A stretch of 64,000 nucleotides of DNA from Pseudooceanicola pacificus (GTDB lineage Bacteria; Pseudomonadota; Alphaproteobacteria; Rhodobacterales; Rhodobacteraceae): positions 1 through 64,000 of the forward strand of contig NZ_WNXQ01000010.1 in NCBI RefSeq assembly GCF_009789075.1, given 5' to 3'. Positions 1 to 8,841 of this stretch are shown piece after piece. Every line of letters starts with the position of its first letter. Position 1 is the first letter of the stretch. The translations under genes and the position numbers were made by a program. The notes beneath the pieces were generated by a model. That model was not told the DNA's origin and searched no databases. It was given only the letters and a program-made list of their open reading frames with translations.

Positions 1-606
1 CTGGGCCCGGCTGTGCCAGCGGCTCACGGCGGTCAGGATCAGCATCGCCGCCAGCGCCACCAGGGCGAACCAAGCCACGCTGCCCCGGCCGAGTGGCAGC
101 ACCACAAATGCCGCCAGCAGCGGCCCGGCGGCCGAGCCGAAATTGCCGCCCACCTGGAACACCGATTGCGCCGTGCCGAACCGCCCGCCCGCCGCCGCCC
201 GCGCCACGCGCGAGGCCTCGGGGTGGAACACGGCCGAGCCGATGCCGATCATCCCCGCCCCGCAGATCAGCAGGCCATAGACCGGCGCCACGGCCAGCAC
301 CAGCAGCCCCGCCAGGGTCGACCCCATGGCCAGCGGCAGCGACCAGGGCATCGGCCTGCGGTCCGTCACCAGCCCGACAACCGGCTGCAGCAGCGAGGCG
401 GTGACCTGGAACACCATCGTCAGCAGCCCGATCTGCCAGAAATCCAGCGCGAATTCCGCCTTGAGCATCGGGTAGATCGCCGCCAGCAGCGACTGCATCA
501 CGTCGTTCAGCATGTGGCACAGGCTCACCGCCAGCAGGATGGCGACATGGGCGCGGCTGTCCGGATCCGCCGCCGGGCGGGCCGGGGCAAGTGTGGTGTC
601 GGTCAT
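1..606 (-). CDS. MFS exporter, fosmidomycin-resistance (Fsr) family, partial
   Basis: The gene runs off the left edge, so only the first 202 residues are visible. A short cytosolic N-terminus is followed by hydrophobic segments. The first carries CHMLNDVMQSLL, and residues 121-135 read GIGSAVFHPEASRVA, a block with the FHPEA signature typical of Fsr-type exporters. The ATG at 606 is preceded by GAAGGAGACTGCC, a good ribosome site. Family members sit in the inner membrane and expel small compounds by proton antiport; the natural substrate here is unknown. The gene is divergent from the AraC-type regulator starting at 706, with 99 bp between them, so that regulator may control it (inference). 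Confidence 0.85.
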   Translation of the reverse strand, partial: MTDTTLAPARPAADPDSRAHVAILLAVSLCHMLNDVMQSLLAAIYPMLKAEFALDFWQIGLLTMVFQVTASLLQPVVGLVTDRRPMPWSLPLAMGSTLAGLLVLAVAPVYGLLICGAGMIGIGSAVFHPEASRVARAAAGGRFGTAQSVFQVGGNFGSAAGPLLAAFVVLPLGRGSVAWFALVALAAMLILTAVSRWHSRAQ

Positions 607-705
607 GGCAGTCTCCTTCAGCGGCAGATCTAGCCGCCTTGCCCCCGGCGCGCTTTCGTGGTTCGGTCAATTATCTTTGCGATCGGGCCAAATGCGAGCA
701 GCACG

Positions 706-1491
706 ATGACGGAAACCATCCAGTCCCGCATCGACCGCGTGGCCCGCGCCAGCGGGGTGATCTTCGCCGCCGGAACCGACTATCCCGCGCGCAGCCGCGT
801 GCCGCCGCACAGCCATGACCGGCACCAGCTGATGCATGCCATCTCGGGCGTGCTGCGGGTCAGCACCGTGGCCGGGCACTGGATCGTCCCGCCGGAACAC
901 GCGGTCTGGATCCCGGCGGGCAGCGAACATTCCGTCGGCACCCTGGCCCCCGTGCGCATGCGCTCGCTCTACCTGCGTCCCGACGCCATGCCCGGCGCCC
1001 CTGCCGAACCGCGCGTGCTGGGCATGACCCCGCTGGTCCGCGCCCTGGTGGTCGAAGCGGTCGCCATCGCCGAGTCAGGCGAAACCGGCCCCCGCGCCGA
1101 CCGGCTGGCCGACTTCCTGCTGCACGAACTGCCGCGCCTGCCGGAACAGCCCCTCGCCCTGCCCCTGCCAGGCACCCGGTCGCTGCTGCGCCTTTGCCAG
1201 CAGTTCCTCGCCGCGCCCGATGCCCGCGCCCCGCTCGATGACTGGGCCACGCGCGCAGGCATGAGCCGGCGCAGCCTCACGCGCCATTTCCGCGCCGAAA
1301 CCGGCCTCCCGGTGGAACAATGGCGCCAGCAGGCCTGCGTCTTCGCCGCCCTCCCCCGCCTCGTCGCGGGCGAGCGCGTCACCGCGGTGGCGCTCGACCT
1401 CGGCTACGACAGCCCCGCCGCCTTCACCACCATGTTCCGCCGCATGCTGGGCCGCACCCCGCGCGACTACCAGCGCACCACCGCCACCTGA
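706..1491 (+). CDS. AraC-family transcriptional regulator with N-terminal cupin domain
   Basis: A protein of 261 residues. Residues about 30-95 form a cupin-like sensor with PPHSHDRHQLMHA and the WIVPPEHAVWIPAG turn. Residues about 177-256 form the double helix-turn-helix of AraC regulators (DDWATRAGMSRRSLTRHF, then ALDLGYDSPAAFTTMFRR and the terminal GRTPRDYQR). I chose the ATG at 706 because the domain begins soon after. An in-frame ATG at 658 would run into the promoter region shared with the divergent Fsr-type exporter. The ligand is not predictable. Regulators of this layout commonly control the adjacent divergent exporter. Confidence 0.85.
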   Translation: MTETIQSRIDRVARASGVIFAAGTDYPARSRVPPHSHDRHQLMHAISGVLRVSTVAGHWIVPPEHAVWIPAGSEHSVGTLAPVRMRSLYLRPDAMPGAPAEPRVLGMTPLVRALVVEAVAIAESGETGPRADRLADFLLHELPRLPEQPLALPLPGTRSLLRLCQQFLAAPDARAPLDDWATRAGMSRRSLTRHFRAETGLPVEQWRQQACVFAALPRLVAGERVTAVALDLGYDSPAAFTTMFRRMLGRTPRDYQRTTAT

Positions 1492-1556
1492 CCCGGCCCC
1501 GGTCTTCCTCTGGCCGGAAATATCCTCGGGGGGTGAATGGCGCGCGCAGCGCGGCA

Positions 1557-1579
1557 GAGGGGGGCAGACAGCCCCCCTC
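1557..1579. terminator. Perfect 9-bp hairpin after the AraC gene
   Basis: GAGGGGGGC and GCCCCCCTC pair perfectly around the loop AGACA. The hairpin lies between two convergent genes. No U-run follows on the plus strand, so termination is inferred from position and stem strength only. Confidence 0.4.
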
Positions 1580-1631
1580 CCCCCGCCGCCGCAGGCAGCC
1601 ACCGAAGGATAGCGCGCCCCCCATCAGCCAG

Positions 1632-1660
1632 AAAAAGCCCCCTCCCCCTGGGGGGGAGAG
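1632..1660 (-). terminator. Rho-independent terminator of the gltDB operon
   Basis: Read on the minus strand, a C/G stem (CTCCCCC against GGGGGAG, tight loop) is followed by GGGGCTTTTTC, a stem with a T-run. It lies about 50 bp beyond the gltB stop codon, the expected place for an intrinsic terminator. Confidence 0.6.
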
Positions 1661-1706
1661 GGCATGGCCTGGAAACGGCACTGCGCAGCTGCGGGGCGCG
1701 CCGCGA

Positions 1707-4700
1707 TCACTCGGCGGGCATCGCCTTGTCTTCCAGCTCCAGCGGGTAGGGCAGATGCACCAGCATCTCCTTCGGGCAGACCTGGATGAAATGGCCCAGT
1801 TCCACATCCCAGTGCTGCAGGATATCGGCGGCCTTGCGGCTGCCGGTCTCGGCCAGGTGCCGCTTGACCAGCCCCTCCAGCTGCTGGACCCAGTGATCCA
1901 CCGTCACCTTGCAGGTCACCAGCGTCTCCATGTTCATCATGTCGCCCACGGTGCCGTCGGGATCGTAGAGATAGGCCATGCCGCCCGTCATCCCGGCCCC
2001 GAAGTTGGCGCCGATGGAGCCCAGGATCACCGCGATGCCGCCGGTCATGTATTCGCAGCCGTTCGAGCCGCAGCCCTCGATCACCACCTTGGCGCCGGAG
2101 TTGCGCACCGCAAAGCGCTCGCCCGCCCGGCCGGCGGCAAACAGGTAGCCGTCGGTCGCGCCGTAAAGCACGGTGTTGCCGATGATCGTGTTGTGATCCG
2201 CCACCAGCGGCGAGGACATCGGCGGGCGCACCACGATGGTGCCGCCCGACAGGCCCTTGCCGACATAGTCGTTGGCCTCGCCCGACACCTCCAGCTTCAG
2301 CCCCGGGGCGGCAAAGGCCCCCAGCGACTGCCCGGCCGATCCGGTCAGCTTGACGGTCAGGTGATCCGGCTGCAGCGCGTTGCGCATCCCGAACTTCTGC
2401 ACGATATGCGACGAGGTCCGCGTGCCCACCGTCCGGTGCGTGTTCTGCACCGCATAGGACAGCTGCATCTTCTCGCCATCGCGCAGGAACCGCATCGCGT
2501 CGCGCACGATTTCGGCGTCCAGCGTGTCGGGCACCGCGTTGCGGTCCTTGTCGCGGTTGTAGACGATGTTATGCGCGCCATCGACGGTGATCAGCAGCGG
2601 GTTCAGGTCCAGGTCGTCCAGGTGATCCGCGCCACGGCTGACCTGGCTCAGCAGGTCGGCCCGGCCGATCACGTCGTCCAGCGAACGGGCGCCGATGGAG
2701 GCGAGGATCTCGCGCACCTCGGTCGCGTAGAAGGTGATGAGGTTCACCACCTTGTCCGCATTGCCGGTGAACTTGGCCCGCAGGCTGTCGTCCTGGGTGC
2801 ACACGCCCACCGGGCAGGTGTTGGACTGGCACTGGCGCACCATGATGCAGCCCATGGCAATCAGCGCGGCGGTGCCGATGCCGTATTCCTCGGCCCCCAT
2901 CATCGCCGCCATGACGATATCGCGCCCGGTGCGCAGCCCGCCGTCGGTCCGCAGGGTCACGCGGCTGCGCAGGTTGTTCATCGCCAGAACCTGGTGCGCC
3001 TCGGTCAGCCCCATTTCCCACGGCAGGCCGGCGAACTTGATCGAGGTCGCAGGCGACGCCCCGGTGCCGCCGTTGTGGCCCGAGATCAGGATGATGTCGG
3101 CCTTGGCCTTGGCCACGCCCGCCGCGATGGTGCCCACGCCCGAAGAGGCGACCAGTTTCACGGTCACCTTCACCGTCGGGTTGATCTGTTTCAGGTCATA
3201 GATCAGCTGCGCCAGATCCTCGATCGAATAGATATCGTGGTGCGGCGGGGGCGAGATCAGCGTCACGCCCTTGGTCGAATGCCGCAGCCGGGCGATCAAG
3301 TCGGTGACCTTCATGCCGGGCAGCTGGCCGCCCTCGCCGGGCTTGGCGCCCTGGGCAACCTTGATCTCCAGCTCTTCGCACTGGTTGAGGTATTCGGCGG
3401 TGACGCCGAACCGGCCCGAGGCCACCTGCTTGATCTTGGCCGAGGGGTTGTCGCCGTTGGGCTCGGGCACGAAATGTGCCGGATCCTCGCCGCCCTCGCC
3501 GGAATCCGACTTGGCGCCGATCCGGTTCATCGCGACGTTCAGCGTCTTGTGCGCCTCGGGCGAGAGCGCGCCCAGCGACATGCCCGGCGTGACAAAGCGT
3601 TTGCGGATCGAGGTGATGCTTTCGACCTCTTCGATCGGAACCGCCTTGCCAAGCGGCTTGATCGCCAGCAGGTCGCGCAGGTGGATCGGCGGGTTGGCCT
3701 GCATCCGCGCCGAATACTGTTTCCACAGCTCATAGGACGCCCGGTTGCAGGCGGCCTGCATCATATGCATCGTCTGCGCTTCCCAGGCGTGGGTCTCGCC
3801 CGACTTGCGCGCCTTGTAGAAGCCCCCGATGGGCAGCACGTCCTGCCCGGCGGTCCAGCCGCGGGCATGGACCTCTTCCATCTTCTTCTGGATGCCGCTG
3901 ACGCCGATCCCGCTGATCCGGCTGGTCATGCCGGGGAAATAATCGGCGCACATGGCGCGGCTCAGGCCCACGGCCTCGAAGTTCATGCCGCCGCGATAGG
4001 ACGACACGACCGAGATACCCATCTTGGCCATGATCTTGAGCATGCCCTGGTCGATGGCCTCGCGGTAGCGCGCCATGTTCTCGGTCAGGGTGCCGTCCAG
4101 CAGGCCGCGCCGGATTCGGTCGGCGATGCTGTCCTCGGCCAGGTAGGGGTTCACGATGGTCGCGCCGCAGCCGATCAGCACGGCGAAGTAATGCGGATCG
4201 ACGCATTCCGCCGCGCGCACGCCAAGCGAGCAGAACGTCCGCAGGCCCTTCTTGGTCAGCCAGCTGTGCACCGCGCTGGTGGCCAGGATCATCGGCATCG
4301 CGACCTTGTCGGCGCTCTGATGCTGGTCGGTCAGCACGATATGCCCGCCGCCCGAACGCACGGCATCCTCGGCCTCGGCCCGGATCCGCTCCAGCCCCTT
4401 GCGCAGGGCGTCCTCGTCATCGGTGACCGGGAAGGTGCAGTCGATTTCCACCAGGTTGGCGTTGAAATGCTGCTTGAGCTCTTCGAACTGCTGGTTGGCC
4501 ACGAACGGCGTCTCCAGCACCAGGATCTCGGTCTGGGCGCTGGATTCATCCAGCACGTTCTTGAGGTTGCCGAACCGCGTCTTCAGCGACATCACCCGGT
4601 ATTCCCGCAGCGAGTCGATCGGCGGGTTGGTCACCTGGCTGAAGTTCTGGCGGAAGAAATGCGACAGCGGCCGGTACTTGTTCGACAGCACCGCCGACGG

Positions 4701-6245
4701 CGTGTCATCGCCCATCGAGGCCAGGTTTTCCTTGCCGTCCTCGGCCATCGGGGCCAGCACCTGTTCCAGCTCTTCCATCGTGTAGCCGGCCGCGATCTGA
4801 CGGGTGCGCAGCTCGGCACCTTCATACAGGGGCGCCTCGGCCACATTGCCCAGCACGTCGTCCAGGTCCTTGATCTTGCCGACCCATTCGCCAAACGGCA
4901 GCGCGGCCGAGAGTTTGTTCTTGATCTCGGTGTCGTGGTAGAGCTTGCCCTTCTTGGTATCCACGGCGATCATCTGCCCCGGGCCAAGCGCGCCCTTTTC
5001 GCGCACTGTGGCCTCGTTCGAGGGCACCATGCCGGCCTCGGACCCCGCGATCAGCAGGCCGTCACCCGTCACCACATAGCGCATCGGACGCAGGCCGTTG
5101 CGGTCCAGCCCGCCGCAGACCCAGCGGCCATCGGTCATCGCCAGGGCGGCGGGGCCGTCCCAGGGCTCCATCACGCCGTTGCAGTAGGAATACATGTCGC
5201 GCCAGGCCTGCGGCAGCTCGGTCGCCTGCTTGGACCAGGATTCCGGCACCAGCATCGTCTTGGCCATCGGGGCCGAGCGGCCGGCACGCACCAACACCTC
5301 GAACACCGCGTCCAGCGCCGCCGAGTCGGACGAGCCGCCGGGGATGATCGGCTTGATGTCCTCGGCCAGGTCGCCAAAGGTCGAAGAGGCCATGCGGATC
5401 TCGTGGCTCTTCATCCAGTTGACGTTGCCCTTCAGCGTGTTGATCTCGCCGTTATGGGCCAGCATGCGGAACGGCTGCGCCAGCCACCACTGCGGAAAGG
5501 TGTTGGTGGAATAGCGCTGGTGGTAGATCGCAAATGCGCTCTCGAACCGCTCGTCCTGCAGGTCGGGGTAGAAGTCGGCCACCTGCTCGGCCAGCATCAT
5601 GCCCTTGTAGATGATCGACCGGCACGACAGCGAGGCAAGGTAGAGATGCCCCACCTGCGCGGCCAGCGCGGCCTTTTCGATCCGGCGGCGGATGACGTAG
5701 AGCTCGCGCTCGAACTGTTCCTCGTCCACGCCCTTGGAGTTGCTGATCAGGATCTGCTCGATCTCGGGGCGGGTGGCGTTGGCCTTGTCGCCCAGGCACG
5801 AGACGTTCACCGGCACGTGACGCCAACCGTAGATGTAATAGCCCATCCGCAGCACTTCGGCCTCGACGATGGTCCGGCAGGTTTCCTGCGCGCCGAAATC
5901 GGTGCGGGGCAGGAAGACCTGGCCGACGGCCATCAGCTCGTCGGTGCGCGGCTCGTGCCCGGTGCGCTTGATCTGGTCATAGAAGAAGGGGGCAGGGATC
6001 TGCACGTGGATGCCCGCGCCGTCGCCGGTCTTGCCATCGGCATCCACCGCGCCGCGGTGCCAGATCGCCTTGAGCGCGGCGATGCCGCTTTCGACCACCT
6101 TGCGGCTTTTCTTGCCGTCGATGGACACCACCAGGCCGACACCGCAGGACGATTTCTCGTCCTCGAACGAGAACATGCCGTTTTCGGCCATCCACTTGCG
6201 CTTGGTTTCCTGCTCACGGACCCAGTTTTCATCGTAAGTGGTCAT
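1707..6245 (-). CDS. gltB: Glutamate synthase (NADPH) large subunit
   Basis: A protein of 1,512 residues, the usual length for bacterial GltB. It transfers the amide of glutamine to 2-oxoglutarate, making two glutamates, together with the reductase subunit GltD. The N-terminal amidotransferase nucleophile is Cys34 in SSCGVGL, implying removal of a 33-residue propeptide. A central domain and the FMN-binding synthase domain follow. The 3Fe-4S motif is seen near residue 1,130 as CIMVRQCQSNTC, with C-x5-C-x4-C spacing. The C-terminal glycine-rich GXGXG beta-helix domain has repeated GG..G.GMTGG blocks. The ATG overlaps the TGA of the upstream GFA gene as ATGA, so its translation is probably coupled. 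It is the last gene of the operon, followed by an intrinsic terminator. Confidence 0.97.
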   Translation of the reverse strand: MTTYDENWVREQETKRKWMAENGMFSFEDEKSSCGVGLVVSIDGKKSRKVVESGIAALKAIWHRGAVDADGKTGDGAGIHVQIPAPFFYDQIKRTGHEPRTDELMAVGQVFLPRTDFGAQETCRTIVEAEVLRMGYYIYGWRHVPVNVSCLGDKANATRPEIEQILISNSKGVDEEQFERELYVIRRRIEKAALAAQVGHLYLASLSCRSIIYKGMMLAEQVADFYPDLQDERFESAFAIYHQRYSTNTFPQWWLAQPFRMLAHNGEINTLKGNVNWMKSHEIRMASSTFGDLAEDIKPIIPGGSSDSAALDAVFEVLVRAGRSAPMAKTMLVPESWSKQATELPQAWRDMYSYCNGVMEPWDGPAALAMTDGRWVCGGLDRNGLRPMRYVVTGDGLLIAGSEAGMVPSNEATVREKGALGPGQMIAVDTKKGKLYHDTEIKNKLSAALPFGEWVGKIKDLDDVLGNVAEAPLYEGAELRTRQIAAGYTMEELEQVLAPMAEDGKENLASMGDDTPSAVLSNKYRPLSHFFRQNFSQVTNPPIDSLREYRVMSLKTRFGNLKNVLDESSAQTEILVLETPFVANQQFEELKQHFNANLVEIDCTFPVTDDEDALRKGLERIRAEAEDAVRSGGGHIVLTDQHQSADKVAMPMILATSAVHSWLTKKGLRTFCSLGVRAAECVDPHYFAVLIGCGATIVNPYLAEDSIADRIRRGLLDGTLTENMARYREAIDQGMLKIMAKMGISVVSSYRGGMNFEAVGLSRAMCADYFPGMTSRISGIGVSGIQKKMEEVHARGWTAGQDVLPIGGFYKARKSGETHAWEAQTMHMMQAACNRASYELWKQYSARMQANPPIHLRDLLAIKPLGKAVPIEEVESITSIRKRFVTPGMSLGALSPEAHKTLNVAMNRIGAKSDSGEGGEDPAHFVPEPNGDNPSAKIKQVASGRFGVTAEYLNQCEELEIKVAQGAKPGEGGQLPGMKVTDLIARLRHSTKGVTLISPPPHHDIYSIEDLAQLIYDLKQINPTVKVTVKLVASSGVGTIAAGVAKAKADIILISGHNGGTGASPATSIKFAGLPWEMGLTEAHQVLAMNNLRSRVTLRTDGGLRTGRDIVMAAMMGAEEYGIGTAALIAMGCIMVRQCQSNTCPVGVCTQDDSLRAKFTGNADKVVNLITFYATEVREILASIGARSLDDVIGRADLLSQVSRGADHLDDLDLNPLLITVDGAHNIVYNRDKDRNAVPDTLDAEIVRDAMRFLRDGEKMQLSYAVQNTHRTVGTRTSSHIVQKFGMRNALQPDHLTVKLTGSAGQSLGAFAAPGLKLEVSGEANDYVGKGLSGGTIVVRPPMSSPLVADHNTIIGNTVLYGATDGYLFAAGRAGERFAVRNSGAKVVIEGCGSNGCEYMTGGIAVILGSIGANFGAGMTGGMAYLYDPDGTVGDMMNMETLVTCKVTVDHWVQQLEGLVKRHLAETGSRKAADILQHWDVELGHFIQVCPKEMLVHLPYPLELEDKAMPAE

Positions 6246-6658
6246 GGCATGTCTCCTTCAGGGACAAATGGGTTGTCTCTTTCGTATTCCGCCGCGCTCA
6301 CGCGGTCGGTCACATTGGCAAAGTCCAGGCCATCCGGCATCCGGTCGGCATAGACGATATGGCTCAGCCCGGCCCCGGCGGCGTTCGGGAACAGGCCGGG
6401 GCAGAATTCATGGGGCCCGTCGTCATCCTTGAGCCAGAGCGACGAGCCGCAGGTGTCGCACCAGGCGCGTTCGGCAAAGGGCACGGCGCGGTAGACCTTG
6501 ACCGGGCCGGTCACCTCGACCCCGCCGAGGGATTTGAGCGCAAGCTGAAGGCCACCGCCCCAGCGTGTGCAATTGGTGCAGAAACAGGCGGACATGCCGT
6601 CTGACAGCCGTTCGGCGCGCACCTGAACCGCACCGCAGAGGCAGCGCCCCTCGATCAC
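6242..6658 (-). CDS. GFA-family (Mss4-like fold) zinc protein, second of two
   Basis: A small cytosolic protein of 138 residues in the family named after glutathione-dependent formaldehyde-activating enzyme. Zinc ligands are visible as GRCLCGAV (residues 4-11), CFCTNC and WCDTCGSSLW. The start is a GTG whose bases overlap the TGA of the upstream GFA gene (GTGA), and its own TGA overlaps the gltB ATG (ATGA), so it is wedged tightly into the glt operon. It resembles its neighbour in architecture but not closely in sequence. GFA proteins are frequently annotated without a proven reaction, so a link to formaldehyde should not be assumed. The location suggests co-expression with nitrogen assimilation (inference). 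Confidence 0.85.
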   Translation of the reverse strand: MIEGRCLCGAVQVRAERLSDGMSACFCTNCTRWGGGLQLALKSLGGVEVTGPVKVYRAVPFAERAWCDTCGSSLWLKDDDGPHEFCPGLFPNAAGAGLSHIVYADRMPDGLDFANVTDRVSAAEYERDNPFVPEGDMP

Positions 6659-7089
6659 AGATCGACCCCGTATTTCGCCATCACCTCCGCCCGCGTCAGC
6701 GTGGGGCGCTCGCCGGCATAGGCAAAGCCCGCGGGCTTGTGGTCGATGAAGATTTCGGATGCGAATGTCATGCCGGCGGAGTCGTCCAGCAGCCCCAGCG
6801 GGATCTGCATCGACCCCGCGCCCGGCCCGTCCTCGCCCGTCAGGCGGTAGTAGAGCCCGCTGCCGCAGCGCCCGCACCACGCGCGTTCCGCCCAGTCCGA
6901 GCTTTGCAGCGTGCGGATATGCGCCTCGCCCTTCCAGGTGACGTCGGATGCCTGGACGCTGAAGCCCAGGAAGGCCGACCCGGACCACCGGCGGCACATT
7001 TCGCAATGGCAGGCGCCAAATCTATCGGGCGCGTTGGCGGCGGTGAATTCGACCGCCCCGCACATGCATTGACCCGTTTTGTCGGTCAT
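6655..7089 (-). CDS. GFA-family (Mss4-like fold) zinc protein, first of two
   Basis: A protein of 144 residues with the GFA cysteine pattern: GQCMCGAVEF near the start, CHCEMCRRWSG around residue 30, and WCGRCGSGLYYRL in the middle, followed by the PxGLLDD and IFIDHKPAGF segments common in this family. These cysteines are expected to bind structural and catalytic zinc. The gene starts with ATG at 7089, about 90 bp after gltD. It ends in a 4-bp overlap (GTGA) with the second GFA gene. The biochemical role is unknown; the family includes S-(hydroxymethyl)glutathione synthase but most members are uncharacterised. Confidence 0.85.
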   Translation of the reverse strand: MTDKTGQCMCGAVEFTAANAPDRFGACHCEMCRRWSGSAFLGFSVQASDVTWKGEAHIRTLQSSDWAERAWCGRCGSGLYYRLTGEDGPGAGSMQIPLGLLDDSAGMTFASEIFIDHKPAGFAYAGERPTLTRAEVMAKYGVDL

Positions 7090-7177
7090 GGCTCTTGCTC
7101 CTGATGTCGGGTCAGCGTCCCTGACCCGTCCGCGCGGGCCTGCCGGTCCCTCCCGGCCAGGCCCGGAACTCCGTGCC

Positions 7178-8620
7178 TCACTCGGCCGCGACAGCCTTGG
7201 CCGCGCCGCCGTCGAGGTAGTCGAGGATCGCCGCCGCGCTGTCGCGCCCGTCGCGGATCGCCCAGACAACCAGGCTGGCCCCGCGCACGATGTCGCCCAC
7301 GGCATAGACCCCGTCGAGGCTGGTCTTGCCGCTGCCGAATTCGGCCCTGACGGTGCCCCAGCGGGTGACTTCCAGCCCGTCGGTGTCCCACAGCTTGGGC
7401 AGGTCCTCGGGTTCGAAGCCAAGCGCCTTGATCACCAGGTCGGCGTCTTCGACATAATCGCTGCCCTCGATCACCTCGGGGCTCTGGCGGCCGCTGGCAT
7501 CGGGGGCACCCAGGCGCATCTTCTGCACCATGACGCCGGTCACGGCATCGCCGGCAAAGCCGACCGGGGCCGAAAGCCAGACAAATTCGACACCCTCTTC
7601 CTCGGCATTGGCGACCTCGCGCTGCGAGCCGGGCATGTTGGCCCGGTCACGGCGGTAAAGGCATTTCACCGACTCCGCGCCCTGCCGCACGGCGGTGCGC
7701 ACGCAGTCCATCGCGGTGTCGCCGCCGCCGATCACGACGACCTTCTTGCCCTTGGCATTCAGCTCGCCACTGGTGAACTCGGGCACGTCATCGCCAAAGT
7801 TCGACGCCCGGTTCGAAGCGGTCAGATAGTCGATCGCCCGCACGATCCCCTCGGCGCCCGAGCCGGGGCCGCCCAGATCGCGGGTCTTGTAGACGCCGGT
7901 GGCGATGAGCACGGCGTCGTGTTTGCCCCGGATCGCGTCGAACGAGATATCGTCGCCCACATTGCAGTTCATCACGAATTCGACGCCGGACTGTTCCAGC
8001 TGGTCGATCCGCCGCATCACGACGTCCTTCTCCAGCTTGAAGCCCGGGATGCCATAGGTCAGCAGCCCGCCGGCGCGGTCGTAGCGGTCATAGACCGTGA
8101 CCTGAATGCCGGCCCGGCGCAGCATGTCCGCCGCGGCCAGCCCGCCCGGGCCCGCGCCGATGATGCCGACCGACTGGTCGCGCTCGACCGAGGGCGTCAC
8201 CGGCTTGACCCAGCCCTTTTCCCAGGCCGTATCGGTGATGTATTTCTCGACCGCGCCGATGGTGACGGTGCCGTGGCCCGACTGCTCGATCACGCAGTTG
8301 CCTTCGCACAGCCGGTCCTGCGGGCAGATGCGGCCGCAGATCTCGGGGAAGGTGTTGGTCGACTGGCTGACGGCATAGGCCTCTTCCAGCCGGTGCGTCG
8401 CGGTCAGGCGCAGCCAGTCGGGGATGTTGTTGTGCAGAGGGCAATGGCTCTGGCAATAGGGCACGCCGCACTGGCTGCAGCGGGCCGACTGCTCCTCGGC
8501 CTTGGCAGCAGCATATTCCGCGTAGATCTCGTCGAAATCCTTGTTCCGCAGTTCGGGGGCACGCTTTTCCGGCATGTCCCGGCCCACGGTTACGAATTTC
8601 AGCATAGGTTGCTTTGCCAC
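7178..8620 (-). CDS. gltD: Glutamate synthase (NADPH) small subunit
   Basis: A protein of 480 residues that feeds electrons from NADPH through FAD and two 4Fe-4S clusters to GltB. The N-terminal cluster-binding cysteines are visible in CSQCGVPYCQSHCPLHNN and in ICPQDRLCEGNC. A first dinucleotide fold follows (GAGPGGLAAADMLRRAG) and a second NADPH-binding fold later (VIGGGDTAMDC). The start is taken as the GTG at 8620 because AAAGG lies seven bases upstream; an internal ATG at 8605 is a weaker alternative with no clear ribosome site. It is the first gene of the operon gltD - GFA - GFA - gltB. Confidence 0.96.
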   Translation of the reverse strand: MAKQPMLKFVTVGRDMPEKRAPELRNKDFDEIYAEYAAAKAEEQSARCSQCGVPYCQSHCPLHNNIPDWLRLTATHRLEEAYAVSQSTNTFPEICGRICPQDRLCEGNCVIEQSGHGTVTIGAVEKYITDTAWEKGWVKPVTPSVERDQSVGIIGAGPGGLAAADMLRRAGIQVTVYDRYDRAGGLLTYGIPGFKLEKDVVMRRIDQLEQSGVEFVMNCNVGDDISFDAIRGKHDAVLIATGVYKTRDLGGPGSGAEGIVRAIDYLTASNRASNFGDDVPEFTSGELNAKGKKVVVIGGGDTAMDCVRTAVRQGAESVKCLYRRDRANMPGSQREVANAEEEGVEFVWLSAPVGFAGDAVTGVMVQKMRLGAPDASGRQSPEVIEGSDYVEDADLVIKALGFEPEDLPKLWDTDGLEVTRWGTVRAEFGSGKTSLDGVYAVGDIVRGASLVVWAIRDGRDSAAAILDYLDGGAAKAVAAE

Positions 8621-8841
8621 GTCGCTGCCTTTCGGAATCAGGGTCTTTCGGCCTCTTTACGGAAAGCGAAACAGAAATGAAAGTCAGAAGTGCTGACGTA
8701 TAACTGCTTTTAAACCGCCTGACATACCCACTTGCCGCAAAAAACGGTCGAAATCGGTACCGCAACGGACCTAATTCGATTCTTTCCCTTGTTACCAGCC
8801 CATTGTAAGGCTTTGGCAAACGCGGCCAGAACGGTTTCTGC

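Noticed and set aside
1320..6353. Plus-strand open frame of about 1,677 codons across gltB
   Set aside because: It mirrors the real gltB gene on the other strand. High G+C removes stop codons in the antisense frame, and its product is low-complexity His/Arg/Gly-rich without any domain.
8718..8731. TGACATACCC-like sequence between gltD and uppP
   Set aside because: Two mismatches to the cluster motif and no palindromic arms; not counted as a site.
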